40,872 nt of DNA from the NCBI GenBank assembly GCA_009712635.1, contig WASS01000001.1, positions 108,487-149,358 of the forward strand. Reading direction: 5' to 3'. Shown piece by piece: positions 15,027-23,527 of the stretch. The notes below the pieces were generated by a model that ran no database searches, was not told the DNA's origin, and saw only the letters and a program-made list of their open reading frames with translations. Each line of letters opens with the position of its first letter. The first letter of the stretch is position 1. This stretch comes from Hungatella sp. (GTDB taxonomy: Bacteria; Bacillota; Clostridia; Lachnospirales; Lachnospiraceae). The translations under genes were made by a program, and so were the position numbers.

Positions 15027-16037
15027 TTAAAATTTTCCGGAGTTTGCTGCTTCTTCAATACCAACAGCTACAGCTACAGTGGCTCCAACCATTGGGTTGT
15101 TACCCATACCGATCAGACCCATCATCTCTACGTGAGCCGGAACGGAAGAAGAACCTGCGAACTGAGCGTCAGAGTGCATACGTCCCATAGTATCTGTCAT
15201 ACCATAAGAAGCTGGACCTGCTGCCATGTTATCTGGGTGAAGGGTACGTCCTGTACCGCCGCCGGAAGCGACTGAGAAGTACTTTTTGCCTTTTTCTGTA
15301 CATTCCTTTTTGTAGGTTCCTGCTACCGGATGCTGGAATCTGGTTGGGTTGGTGGAGTTACCAGTGATGGAAACGTCAACGCCTTCCTTCCACATGATAG
15401 CAACGCCTTCTGTTACGTCGTTAGCGCCGTAGCAGTTAACTTTTGCTCTTAAACCTTCGGAATAGGATTTTCTGAACAGTTCTTTTACTTCGCCTGTGTA
15501 ATAATCCATCTCAGTTTCTACATATGTAAATCCATTGATTCTGGAAATGATCTGAGCTGCGTCTTTTCCTAAACCGTTTAAGATTACTCTTAATGGTTTC
15601 TGACGTACTTTGTTTGCCTTCTCAGCAATACCGATAGCGCCTTCTGCTGCTGCAAAGGACTCGTGACCAGCAAGGAAACAGAAGCAGTCTGTGCCCTCTT
15701 CCAGAAGCATCTTTCCAAGATTACCATGACCAATACCAACATTACGCTGATCAGCTACGGAACCTGGGATACAGAAAGCCTGAAGACCTTCACCAATTGC
15801 TGCTGCTGCATCTGCTGCTTTTCTGCAGCCTTTTTTGATTGCGATCGCTGCGCCTACTGTATAAGCCCAACAAGCATTTTCAAAACAGATAGGCTGGATC
15901 TTCTTCACCTGTTCGTAAACATCCAGACCTGCATCTTTTGTAATCTTTTCCGCTTCTTCAATGGAAGCGATGCCATAGCTGTTTAAAACAGAATTGATTT
16001 TGTCAATTCTTCTCTCATATGATTCAAATAAAGCCAT
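15027..16037 (-). CDS. GGGtGRT family protein
   Basis: The start is the ATG after AAGGAGGACAAGATA; a longer frame begins before this ribosome site. The 336-residue protein contains the family-naming stretch VASGGGTGRTLHPDNMAAGP near residue 265, a Gly/Ala-rich helical region (KAADAAAAIGEGLQAF) and a Cys-bearing ICFENACWAYTVGAA. It belongs to the GGGtGRT family, conserved in anaerobes, of unknown biochemistry. It is next to a NifU/IscU-like gene (74-bp gap), so a role around Fe-S or metal centres is a reasonable inference. It borders the prophage; no terminator of its own is seen in the first 100 bases after its stop. Confidence 0.85.
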   Translation of the reverse strand: MALFESYERRIDKINSVLNSYGIASIEEAEKITKDAGLDVYEQVKKIQPICFENACWAYTVGAAIAIKKGCRKAADAAAAIGEGLQAFCIPGSVADQRNVGIGHGNLGKMLLEEGTDCFCFLAGHESFAAAEGAIGIAEKANKVRQKPLRVILNGLGKDAAQIISRINGFTYVETEMDYYTGEVKELFRKSYSEGLRAKVNCYGANDVTEGVAIMWKEGVDVSITGNSTNPTRFQHPVAGTYKKECTEKGKKYFSVASGGGTGRTLHPDNMAAGPASYGMTDTMGRMHSDAQFAGSSSVPAHVEMMGLIGMGNNPMVGATVAVAVGIEEAANSGKF

Positions 16038-16111
16038 TATCTTGTCCTCCTTATTATTGGCCAAATCTCTTCGCTTTCATAACCGGATACCGGCAGGCTT
16101 TCGCCGACCGA

Positions 16112-16804
16112 TTATTCGTGTCTTGGGTCAATGATCTTTGCAGCTTCCGCTACACGGCCGTACTGTCCTTTTGCTTTCTCCCAAGCAGTGTTGGGATCAT
16201 CACCCTTTTTGATGAAATCAGTCATCTTACCAAGACTTACGAACTGATAACCAATGATCTGATCTTCTGCATCAAGAGCAATGCCGGTAACATAGCCTTC
16301 AGCCATTTCCAAATAGCGAGGACCTTTCTTTAAGGTTCCATACATGGTACCAACCTGAGAACGAAGACCTTTTCCTAAGTCTTCCAGTCCCGCACCAACT
16401 GGAAGTCCGTCTTCTGAGAATGCACTCTGAGTTCTTCCGTATGCGATCTGTAAGAATAATTCTCTCATCGCTGTATTGATGGCATCACAAACAAGGTCTG
16501 TATTCAATGCCTCTAAAACGGTTAATCCTGGCAGAATCTCAGCTGCCATAGCAGCGGAGTGTGTCATACCGGAGCATCCGATTGTTTCTACTAATGCTTC
16601 CTGAATAATACCCTCTTTTACGTTAAGAGTCAGCTTGCATGCGCCCTGCTGGGGAGCACACCAGCCAACACCGTGTGTCAGACCGGAGATATCTTTAACT
16701 TCTTTTGATTTTACCCATTTTGCTTCTTCTGGGATTGGAGCAGCGCCGTGATGAACGCCCTGTGCTACTGTGCACATCTCTTCTACTTCATGTGAATAAA
16801 TCAT
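16112..16804 (-). CDS. NifU/IscU-like iron-sulfur scaffold protein
   Basis: A 230-residue protein with Cys-containing segments GWCAPQQGACKLTL and VETIGCSGMTHSAAMAAE, the latter like the IscU/NifU G-C-[GS]-x-[AT]-x-x-[AS] loop that ligands a nascent Fe-S cluster. An extended C-terminal half (about residues 130-230, with FVSLGKMTDFIKKGDDPNTA) is unlike standard IscU (about 130 residues). It is the upstream gene of the pair with the GGGtGRT protein. It probably assembles or holds a cluster for that partner. Fold assignment is fair; the substrate is unknown. Confidence 0.7.
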   Translation of the reverse strand: MIYSHEVEEMCTVAQGVHHGAAPIPEEAKWVKSKEVKDISGLTHGVGWCAPQQGACKLTLNVKEGIIQEALVETIGCSGMTHSAAMAAEILPGLTVLEALNTDLVCDAINTAMRELFLQIAYGRTQSAFSEDGLPVGAGLEDLGKGLRSQVGTMYGTLKKGPRYLEMAEGYVTGIALDAEDQIIGYQFVSLGKMTDFIKKGDDPNTAWEKAKGQYGRVAEAAKIIDPRHE

Positions 16805-16852
16805 GTTAAAACTCCTTTCAAATAAGTAATCATCATGAAAAGTACTTTGTTA

Positions 16853-16861
16853 ATTATATCA
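16853..16861 (-). promoter_or_regulatory. Extended -10 promoter of the scaffold / GGGtGRT operon
   Basis: On minus the sequence TGATATAAT, an extended TGnTATAAT element, lies about 50 bases upstream of the scaffold gene start. No good -35 is visible, which extended -10 promoters tolerate. Confidence 0.6.
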
Positions 16862-16924
16862 CATCATACTTGATACCATTTTCTCATATTCTGTCGAATT
16901 CCGCAAGTCTTTTTTAGGGCTTGC

Positions 16925-16972
16925 AAAACAGCCGGAGGACGAAACTGACCCATTTCTTCCCTCCAGCCGGCT
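16925..16972 (-). terminator. Terminator after the NlpC/P60 gene
   Basis: AGCCGG plus GAGG on one arm pair with CCTCCGGCT on the other, with a small bulge, followed by TTTTGC on minus. It separates the hydrolase from the scaffold operon. Confidence 0.5.
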
Positions 16973-16982
16973 ATAATACTGA

Positions 16983-18230
16983 CTATTGTATGATTCTCCT
17001 CACTGATAAGATAGTACGATAGGTGGCTGTACCAACCTTGATACCGGTAGCTGGAGAACTTGCATGAACGATCTGGCCATTCCCGATATAAATGCCAATA
17101 TGACCTGCATAGCAAATTAAATCTCCTGGCTGGGCATCGGAGTAAGAGACCTCAGCTCCTGCAGAGCGCTGCTCAGAAGAACTTCTGGGCAGGGAATATC
17201 CAAAATGCTTGTATACGGACTGCACAAATCCGGAACAGTCCGCCCCGTTTGTCAGACTGGTACCGCCAAACACATAGGGGTTCCCCACAAACTGCAGACC
17301 GTAATCCGCAACGGATCTTCCCTGAGCCGTTCCCCCTGTACTTTTCGATGCAGAAGGTCCGGAGTACTTGTTATTATTATTGGTGCTTTTGCTGCCAGTG
17401 TTAGAGGCTGCTTTTTTCCTTGCATCTTCCTCCGCTTTTTTTCTCGCCTGCTCTGCTGCTTTTTTTCTGGCTTCTTCTTCCTTGGTCTTTCGGATTTCCT
17501 CATTCTTTTTTGCTACGGTCTGAGCATAAAGATCTGCATCCTTCTTGGCCTGTGCCAGCTGGCTGTCAAAATTGGAGACTTCTTTTTTCTTAGTTGCAAT
17601 GAGAGTTTCCAGCTGTTTCTTCTGATCCTTATACTCCAGCTCCATTACTTCCATCTCATTCTTGTCCTCTTCCAGATCGTCCTTATAATCAGCAACCTGC
17701 TGCTTCGTCTCCTGGAATTTTACAAGCATCTTCCGGTCATATGTATAGATTCCTTCCACATATTCCGCTTTATTAAGCAGATCCGACATATCCTTTACCT
17801 GCAGAAAAATATCCATGTATTCTGTATCACCCTTCTCATACATATACTGGATTCTTTTTTTCATGGCAAGATACTGCTTCTCTTCTTCTTTCTTCGCTTC
17901 CTGGTAATCCGATTCAGCCTGTTTAATTTCTTTTTCTTTATTGGCCATATCGTTTTCCAAGACTTTAATATCTGATAAAAGAGCGGTTAAATCAGTGGTA
18001 AGCTTAGAGACCTGATTCTGAGCCGCATTTTTCTTGTTGGCGGCATCCTGTGCCTGTTTATTGGCCTCATTCAGCTTTTTCTGAGCTTCCTGCTTTTCTT
18101 TTTCCGCCTTGGAAGTCGCAAAGACCGGAACAGTCTGTGTGCAGACCATGGCACTTATCATGATACCGCAGAACAGTCTTCGAAATACCCCTGCATTTTT
18201 ATGATACATAATCTGTGCTTTTCGTTTCAT
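16983..18230 (-). CDS. Secreted NlpC/P60 peptidoglycan endopeptidase
   Basis: I start at the ATG after AAAGGAAC, giving 415 residues; a longer upstream frame lacks a signal and overlaps the upstream MATE gene. Residues 1-40 form a signal peptide (basic start, GIMISAMVCTQTVPVFATS). Residues 40-240 are a long Lys/Glu/Gln coiled coil like the CwlO/PcsB autoinhibitory domain. A Lys/Ala-rich tract (KKAAEQARKKAEEDARKKA) and a Ser/Asn/Gly linker follow. The C-terminal NlpC/P60 domain has the catalytic Cys in GADCSGFVQSVYKHFG and the His in GHIGIYIGNGQIVHAS. It cleaves stem peptides during wall growth. The domain order is complete. Confidence 0.9.
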   Translation of the reverse strand: MKRKAQIMYHKNAGVFRRLFCGIMISAMVCTQTVPVFATSKAEKEKQEAQKKLNEANKQAQDAANKKNAAQNQVSKLTTDLTALLSDIKVLENDMANKEKEIKQAESDYQEAKKEEEKQYLAMKKRIQYMYEKGDTEYMDIFLQVKDMSDLLNKAEYVEGIYTYDRKMLVKFQETKQQVADYKDDLEEDKNEMEVMELEYKDQKKQLETLIATKKKEVSNFDSQLAQAKKDADLYAQTVAKKNEEIRKTKEEEARKKAAEQARKKAEEDARKKAASNTGSKSTNNNNKYSGPSASKSTGGTAQGRSVADYGLQFVGNPYVFGGTSLTNGADCSGFVQSVYKHFGYSLPRSSSEQRSAGAEVSYSDAQPGDLICYAGHIGIYIGNGQIVHASSPATGIKVGTATYRTILSVRRIIQ

Positions 18231-18316
18231 CGTCAGTTCCTTTGCATTTTTTCTATCTTTATCCCTCCTATATGTTAACGTAAACCGAGGGTAAAATTCA
18301 AGTCCAAAATGAAATT

Positions 18317-19681
18317 TTATAGAAAATTTTTCTCCTGCTGTTTTCCAATCTTCCTGGATACCACAATAAAACACAGGAAAAACAGAATTCCCTTTATAAT
18401 ACTGGATATGGAAAAGGCCCACCAGATTCCGTCAAGCCCCAAAAAGGTGCTTCCTAAGAACATGGCAAGTGGAATTCTTGCTGTGGTAAACACAATACTG
18501 ATTACAGAACTGAGCAAGGTTTTTCCAAGCCCAGAGAGCGCACCTACCGTGGTAAGCTCCACACACATAAACATCTGGCTGACACCTAAAATAACAAGAT
18601 AACGCACTCCCATAGGAATTACATCTGCCTCATGTATGAATAGTCCGAATATCTGCTTTGGAAAAACAATCAGCAAAAAGGTGCAGAACAATCCCCAGAA
18701 AAACATGACTGCCACTGCCGTGAAATATCCTTTTTTTACTCTCCCATACTGCTTCGCTCCATAATTCTGACCCACAAAGGAGTTAATGGCAGCTGCAAAA
18801 CCATCTGCAGTCATCCATGAGATGGATTCAATCTGCCCGCCGACCCGGAGTACCGCAACTGCCGTATCACCAAATTCAGCTACAAACCGGGTTAAAATCA
18901 TGGAAATGCTGGTGTATATTAAATTCTGGACAGAAGCAGGGAATCCTATTCTGATCATAGAGCTCATATAGTCCCGGGGAATTCTCTGGATCAGCCGTAC
19001 TTTATCAAATACCAGTTTGTCTTTACGAATTGCTATTATAAATACAAGTGTTACAACCGCCTGGGCAAATACCGTAGCGGCTGCTGCCCCGCCGACGCCA
19101 AAACCTTTTATCGGTCCCACTCCGAAAATTAAAAGCGGATCTAAAACCATATTTAATACAAGTCCTACCACATTAGCCTTTAAAGGAGTTCTGCTGTCTC
19201 CCATGGCTGTGAGAATACCGGTCAGAATCACATTCATATAGGAAAATACGATCAGCCCGCAGGTGATTTTTAAATATGTCTGTGCATCCTCCACGATTCC
19301 TATGTTACTTAATCCGAAAAAACCAATCAGCGGCTTTGCCCCAAATATGCAAAGAGCACCGTAAAGAATAGAAAACAGAATGCCAAGCTGAAGTGCCCCT
19401 GATGCATATTGAGCAGCTTCTTCTCTCCTGTCTCCGCCAAGAGCATGGGCAACCTTAACCTGCCCGCCCATTTTAGCCAGTGCGACAACTCCCTGGGAAA
19501 GCCACACATACATACCACCAGCCCCCACCGCAGCAACCGATGAAGCGCCAGCAATACCGATCCACGCCATATCCGTTAAGTTATAAGCCATCTGGACCAA
19601 TGCAGTGACCATAATAGGAAGTGCCAGCTCTGTCAGCGAAGTAAAGATGTGTCCCTTTAGTAAATCTACTTTTTTATTCAT
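18317..19681 (-). CDS. MATE family efflux transporter
   Basis: A 454-residue integral membrane protein with about 12 hydrophobic segments in two similar halves. Typical MATE segments are LALPIMVTALVQMAYNLTDM near the N-terminus, GDSRTPLKANVVGLVLNMVL in the middle, and GFPASVQNLIYTSISMIL then NSFVGQNYGAKQYGRVKKGY in the second half. It probably exports cationic drugs or metabolites with Na+ or H+; the substrate cannot be read. Full length. The nfnB terminator lies only 24 bases upstream of its ATG, leaving little room for a promoter of its own, so it may depend on read-through or on an internal promoter. Confidence 0.9.
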   Translation of the reverse strand: MNKKVDLLKGHIFTSLTELALPIMVTALVQMAYNLTDMAWIGIAGASSVAAVGAGGMYVWLSQGVVALAKMGGQVKVAHALGGDRREEAAQYASGALQLGILFSILYGALCIFGAKPLIGFFGLSNIGIVEDAQTYLKITCGLIVFSYMNVILTGILTAMGDSRTPLKANVVGLVLNMVLDPLLIFGVGPIKGFGVGGAAAATVFAQAVVTLVFIIAIRKDKLVFDKVRLIQRIPRDYMSSMIRIGFPASVQNLIYTSISMILTRFVAEFGDTAVAVLRVGGQIESISWMTADGFAAAINSFVGQNYGAKQYGRVKKGYFTAVAVMFFWGLFCTFLLIVFPKQIFGLFIHEADVIPMGVRYLVILGVSQMFMCVELTTVGALSGLGKTLLSSVISIVFTTARIPLAMFLGSTFLGLDGIWWAFSISSIIKGILFFLCFIVVSRKIGKQQEKNFL

Positions 19682-19701
19682 AAAAAATTTTTCTCCGTTT
19701 C

Positions 19702-19730
19702 AAAAGGGCTGCCAAATTAGCGGCAGCCCT
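19702..19730 (-). terminator. Intrinsic terminator after nfnB
   Basis: AGGGCTGCC and GGCAGCCCT form a perfect 9-bp stem with an 8-base loop, followed on minus by TTTTGAAA. It lies between nfnB and the MATE gene on the same strand, so it can act as an attenuator for the latter. Confidence 0.85.
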
Positions 19731-19742
19731 GATTTATCCGGA

Positions 19743-21131
19743 TTAATTCCTGGCAGAAAGATATTCGTCAATTCCTCTTGCTCCAGCACGTCCGGCTTCC
19801 ATGGCCAGGATTACAGTTGCAGCACCTGTCACTGCATCTCCTCCGGCATATACACCTTCCTTGCTTGTCTTTCCTGTAGACTCCTCTGCAATAATACATC
19901 TGCGCTTATTAATATCCAGTCCCTTGGTGGTATTGGATATTAAAGGATTGGGGGATGTTCCCAGTGACATGATGACAGTATCTACATCAATGACAAATTC
20001 AGATCCTTTTACCTCTACAGGTCTTCTTCTGCCGGAAGCATCCGGTTCTCCAAGTTCCATTCTGATACATTTCATTCCGTTAACCCAGCCCTTCTCATCG
20101 GTGAGAATTTCAATTGGGTTTGACAGAAGATCAAATATAATTCCTTCTTCCTTTGCATGATGGACTTCTTCCGCTCTTGCAGGAAGTTCCGCCTCGCTTC
20201 GTCTGTAAACAACATGCACCTCAGCGCCAAGACGAAGAGCCGTTCTGGCTGCGTCCATGGCAACGTTGCCTCCGCCCACAACTGCTACCTTATTACCTGC
20301 TACAATCGGGGTATCGTAGTCATCACGGAATGCCTTCATTAAATTACTTCTTGTTAAGTATTCATTGGCGGAGAATACACCGTTGGCATTCTCTCCCGGA
20401 ATTCCCATGAACATGGGAAGACCGGCTCCTGAACCGATAAATACAGCCTGGAACCCTTCTTCATCAAGAAGTTCATCAATCGTCACAGACTTTCCAACGA
20501 TTACATTGGTCTCAATCTTAACGCCCAGCTTTCTGACGTTATCGATCTCCGGCTGTACTACGCCGTCTTTTGGAAGACGGAACTCAGGAATACCATAAGT
20601 AAGTACACCGCCCGGTTCATGAAGAGCTTCAAATATTGTAACTTCGTATCCCAGCTTTGCAAGATCCCCTGCACAGGTAAGACCAGAAGGGCCGGAGCCG
20701 ATGACTGCCACTTTCTTTCCATTGGTTTTTTCAGGTGCTTCCGGAACAATTCCGTGCTCTCTGGACCAGTCTGCTACAAACCGCTCCAGCTTGCCGATAG
20801 AAACCGGCTCTCCCTTTATTCCGCGGATGCACTGACCTTCACACTGACTCTCCTGGGGACATACACGTCCGCATACTGCCGGAAGTGCTGAGGATAGTGC
20901 GATCACTTTTGCAGCTTCCTCAATATTGCCCTCTTCCACCTCTTTAATAAATCCAGGTATATTAATAGATACAGGACAGCCCTTTACGCATTTGGGATTC
21001 TTGCACTGAATGCAGCGGCTGGCCTCTTCTCTTGCTTCTTCTTCATTATATCCAAGACATACTTCTTCAAAGTTTGTTGCTCTTACCTTTGGATCCTGTT
21101 CTCTGACTGGTACTTTCTTTAAAACGTCCAT
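19743..21131 (-). CDS. nfnB: NfnB, large subunit of NADH-dependent ferredoxin:NADP+ oxidoreductase (GltA-like)
   Basis: This 462-residue protein belongs to the glutamate synthase small-chain family. It carries two Fe-S clusters (CIQCKNPKCVKGCP and CGRVCPQESQCEGQC), an FAD-binding GSGPSGL (about residue 147) and an NAD(P)-binding VVGGGNVAMDAA (about residue 287). A C-terminal AGGDAVTGAATVILAMEAG completes the FAD site. Because it follows nfnA directly (TAATG overlap), it is better read as NfnB than as stand-alone GltA. The NfnAB complex couples reduced ferredoxin plus NADH to NADP+ reduction by flavin-based bifurcation, supplying NADPH in anaerobes. No large glutamate synthase subunit is nearby. 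The sequence is complete. Confidence 0.9.
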   Translation of the reverse strand: MDVLKKVPVREQDPKVRATNFEEVCLGYNEEEAREEASRCIQCKNPKCVKGCPVSINIPGFIKEVEEGNIEEAAKVIALSSALPAVCGRVCPQESQCEGQCIRGIKGEPVSIGKLERFVADWSREHGIVPEAPEKTNGKKVAVIGSGPSGLTCAGDLAKLGYEVTIFEALHEPGGVLTYGIPEFRLPKDGVVQPEIDNVRKLGVKIETNVIVGKSVTIDELLDEEGFQAVFIGSGAGLPMFMGIPGENANGVFSANEYLTRSNLMKAFRDDYDTPIVAGNKVAVVGGGNVAMDAARTALRLGAEVHVVYRRSEAELPARAEEVHHAKEEGIIFDLLSNPIEILTDEKGWVNGMKCIRMELGEPDASGRRRPVEVKGSEFVIDVDTVIMSLGTSPNPLISNTTKGLDINKRRCIIAEESTGKTSKEGVYAGGDAVTGAATVILAMEAGRAGARGIDEYLSARN

Positions 21132-22021
21132 TAGTTGTCACCTCCACACTGTCCGCAGCCGCCATGATGAGTATCGCCTTCCCGGGTTTTTAAAATTGCA
21201 CGCCCTTCTTCGCTCTTATACATCATCTGACGCTTCATGGCTTCGTCAAAATTCACTTTATGGCCGTCAAATTCCGGTCCATCCACGCAGGCAAATTTGA
21301 CTTCATCCCCAACAGTGATACGGCAGGCTCCGCACATTCCTGTACCGTCTACCATGACTGGGTTTAAGCTGACAACGGTTGGAATTCCTAATTCCTTTGT
21401 TAAAAGACAGGTAAACTTCATCATAATCATGGGACCGATGGCAACACAGACGTCATACTGTTTTCCCTGATTATTCACAAGATCCTTAATTACTTCGGTA
21501 ACCATTCCTTTTCTCTCATAGGAACCGTCATCCGTGGTCACATATAAATTGCCGGCCTGTTCTCTCATGGCATCTTCTAAGATCAGCAGATCCTTTGTCT
21601 TTGCGCCTACGATTACATCAACCGATATTCCGTGCTCCCTCATCCATTTAACCTGAGGATAAACAGGAGCAGTTCCAACACCACCGGCTACAAATAAATA
21701 TTTCCGTTTCTTTACTTCTTCTAAATCTTCTTCTACAAATTCAGATGCATTCCCTAAAGGTCCTACTACATCCTCAAAGCTGTCCCCTGTTTTTAAATCA
21801 GCCATCTTTTCCGTGCTGGCACCCACTGTCTGAAATACAATGGTAATTGTCCCTTTGTCACGGTTATAATCACAGATTGTAAGCGGAATACGCTCCCCTC
21901 TGTCATCCATCTTAACGATAACAAATTCTCCAGGCTGGCAGGCTTTGGCAATCCGGGGTGCTTCCACATCCATCAGATAGATCTTGTCAGCTAACATCTC
22001 TGCTTTTAAAATCCTGTACAT
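21131..22021 (-). CDS. nfnA: NfnA, small subunit of the Nfn complex
   Basis: I take the second ATG (MYRILKAEML) seven bases after AGGAGG, giving 296 residues. The ferredoxin-NADP reductase-like core has an FAD-binding RIPLTICDYN, an NAD-binding VAGGVGTAPVYPQ and a C-terminal [2Fe-2S] site near GTGMCGACRITVGDEVKFAC. The end is unusually Gly/Cys rich (HHGGCGQCGGDN). Similar proteins are annotated as sulfide or dihydroorotate dehydrogenase electron-transfer subunits, but pairing with nfnB decides the function. It is first in the operon, with its own promoter about 90 bases upstream. Confidence 0.88.
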   Translation of the reverse strand: MYRILKAEMLADKIYLMDVEAPRIAKACQPGEFVIVKMDDRGERIPLTICDYNRDKGTITIVFQTVGASTEKMADLKTGDSFEDVVGPLGNASEFVEEDLEEVKKRKYLFVAGGVGTAPVYPQVKWMREHGISVDVIVGAKTKDLLILEDAMREQAGNLYVTTDDGSYERKGMVTEVIKDLVNNQGKQYDVCVAIGPMIMMKFTCLLTKELGIPTVVSLNPVMVDGTGMCGACRITVGDEVKFACVDGPEFDGHKVNFDEAMKRQMMYKSEEGRAILKTREGDTHHGGCGQCGGDN

Positions 22022-22107
22022 CTTCATCCTCCTAATGTCTTCGTGAATATACCTTTGCACCGTTCCTGAAAGCCTTCCTGACAATCAGGTGAAATGGTAC
22101 TCGTTCC

Positions 22108-22136
22108 ATATTATCATTTTTAAATATCAAAGACAA
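22108..22136 (-). promoter_or_regulatory. Promoter of nfnAB
   Basis: On minus TTGTCT is followed after 17 bases by TAATAT, and the -10 is preceded by TGA (extended type). The transcript would have a leader of about 80 nt. Confidence 0.65.
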
Positions 22137-22155
22137 TACGAAATAAGAAATATCA

Positions 22156-22662
22156 TTATTTTTTTATCGATTGACCAGTCCTTTGGTACATACGGAACGT
22201 ATAACACAAATTAAAGTATGTCTGTTCTTCACTTTCAGCGCACATCTCCCACCCGGTGTCCTGATCCAGATTTGGGAAATGGGTATCTGCACTGTATGCA
22301 TAGTCTATATATGTCACATGAGCTGTATGGCAGTACGGAAGGAACTGTTCATAGATACTCTGTCCGCCAATAACAAAACATTCTTTGCCAGGATGCTTTT
22401 CAAGCTCTTTCATCACTTCTTCTATGCTGTGGCAGATGGTAGCGCCTTTCACTTTATAACCGGTATTTCTGGTGAGCACAATATTGGTTCTTCCATATAA
22501 TGGCTGTTTTCCCGGAAAACTCTCCAATGTCTTGCGGCCCATGATAATTACTTTTCCAAGAGTTTCCTCACGGAACACCCGCTTGTCCTCTGGTATGTTT
22601 ACCAGAAGCTGCCCCTTGTTCCCGATGGACCAGTTTTTATCCACTGCTACAATTAAATTCAT
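22156..22662 (-). CDS. folA: Dihydrofolate reductase
   Basis: A 168-residue enzyme reducing dihydrofolate with NADPH. It begins MNLIVAVDKNWSIGNKGQLL, the conserved substrate-pocket start, continues with KVIIMGRKTLESFPGKQPL, binds NADPH at CFVIGGQSIYEQFLPYC, and ends with the aromatic beta segments. I use the ATG 8 bases after AGGTGG rather than the GTG four codons upstream. The upstream gene, a ThyX-like protein, ends 15 bases away, so the pair is probably co-transcribed for folate/thymidylate metabolism. Family and length (about 160-170 residues) fit well. Confidence 0.93.
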   Translation of the reverse strand: MNLIVAVDKNWSIGNKGQLLVNIPEDKRVFREETLGKVIIMGRKTLESFPGKQPLYGRTNIVLTRNTGYKVKGATICHSIEEVMKELEKHPGKECFVIGGQSIYEQFLPYCHTAHVTYIDYAYSADTHFPNLDQDTGWEMCAESEEQTYFNLCYTFRMYQRTGQSIKK

Positions 22663-22677
22663 AAGCATGTCCACCTT

Positions 22678-23301
22678 TTATTCTTCCTCTGCAAGAATCA
22701 GTTCCTTTGCATAAGGAAGGCTTTCGATCCAACTGCAGAATGTATGCCATTCCTTTAATTTGTGGCTTCTTCTTGCAAAATAAATGTTGATTAAAGTTTC
22801 ATAATTTAATGTACAGGTACGCATCTGATTGTAGCTGGAAGGGAGAAGCTGGATCATATCATACCAGTCTTCCTTGTTCTTTGATTCTATATAGCGCAGA
22901 CGAATCTTCTCTAATTCTTCCACAACACTTCCCATAAAGGCAAGGGTTCCCTCTGTCATATGATCATGACTGAAATCGTCCAAATCAAATGGTTTTGAAT
23001 GCATCTTATGCATGGTACTTGTAGAATTCGCTACAGTAGATACCTTATAGGTATCGTATTCCTTCCACCAGTATATAGGAGCAGTCACATCTACCGAAAC
23101 AAAGATCTGACGAATAAATTTTCTATGATCACTGCCAGCTTTTCTTAACCGTCTGGCAAGTCCCAGATCATTTGGTCCCAGTATGTATTCCCCTTCCTCA
23201 TTATACTCGCTGTCCATACGGTCCCAGCTGTTCATTGGGTTTCTTGCACCACGTATGGCGTTTTCTATGTTCATAACACTGGTTCTTTCACACTTTAACA
23301 T
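22678..23301 (-). CDS. Divergent ThyX-like protein
   Basis: The 207-residue protein can be aligned by eye along the flavin-dependent thymidylate synthase fold. GLARRLRKAGSDHRKFIRQI matches the ThyX H/E helix region, VDVTAPIYWWKEYDTYKVST takes the place of the motif strand, and a C-terminal YNQMRTCTLNYETLINIYFA, RRSHKLKEWH matches the late Leu-rich T-x-N-x-R-S-L...R region. The hallmark RHRxxSxNxxS motif is absent (KEYDTYKVSTVANSTS instead). It may have lost or changed activity. It sits directly before folA, unusual because classic ThyX removes the need for DHFR. The fold call is reasonable; the reaction is unknown. Confidence 0.65.
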   Translation of the reverse strand: MLKCERTSVMNIENAIRGARNPMNSWDRMDSEYNEEGEYILGPNDLGLARRLRKAGSDHRKFIRQIFVSVDVTAPIYWWKEYDTYKVSTVANSTSTMHKMHSKPFDLDDFSHDHMTEGTLAFMGSVVEELEKIRLRYIESKNKEDWYDMIQLLPSSYNQMRTCTLNYETLINIYFARRSHKLKEWHTFCSWIESLPYAKELILAEEE

Positions 23302-23463
23302 GGTATCTTCCTTTCTAACTGCGGATTCCCTCTTGCATGATCCTATCCATTATAAAACAAAACATGTGTTACGTCTATTCCTTTATTACCCGATTTGTTC
23401 TTAATAAACAAACATTATTTTTGCGAAAATTTACATAATAAAAAAAATAATATCTGTTTTCTA

Positions 23464-23492
23464 TTGAATCATAGCCAATAGTCTTCTATAAT
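23464..23492 (+). promoter_or_regulatory. Promoter of the small XRE regulator
   Basis: TTGAAT and TATAAT are spaced by 17 bases; transcription would start about 30 bases before the ATG. Confidence 0.8.
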
Positions 23493-23527
23493 TATAATAT
23501 TAAGTTTTTGGAAGGAGAATGATACCA

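Noticed and set aside
16983..18422. Longer 479-codon version of the NlpC/P60 protein
   Set aside because: The extra 64 residues precede a clear signal peptide and ribosome site and overlap the end of the upstream MATE gene.
19743..21131. Glutamate synthase small chain in nitrogen assimilation
   Set aside because: No large subunit is nearby and the gene is fused by overlap to an NfnA-type reductase gene, so NfnB is the better reading.
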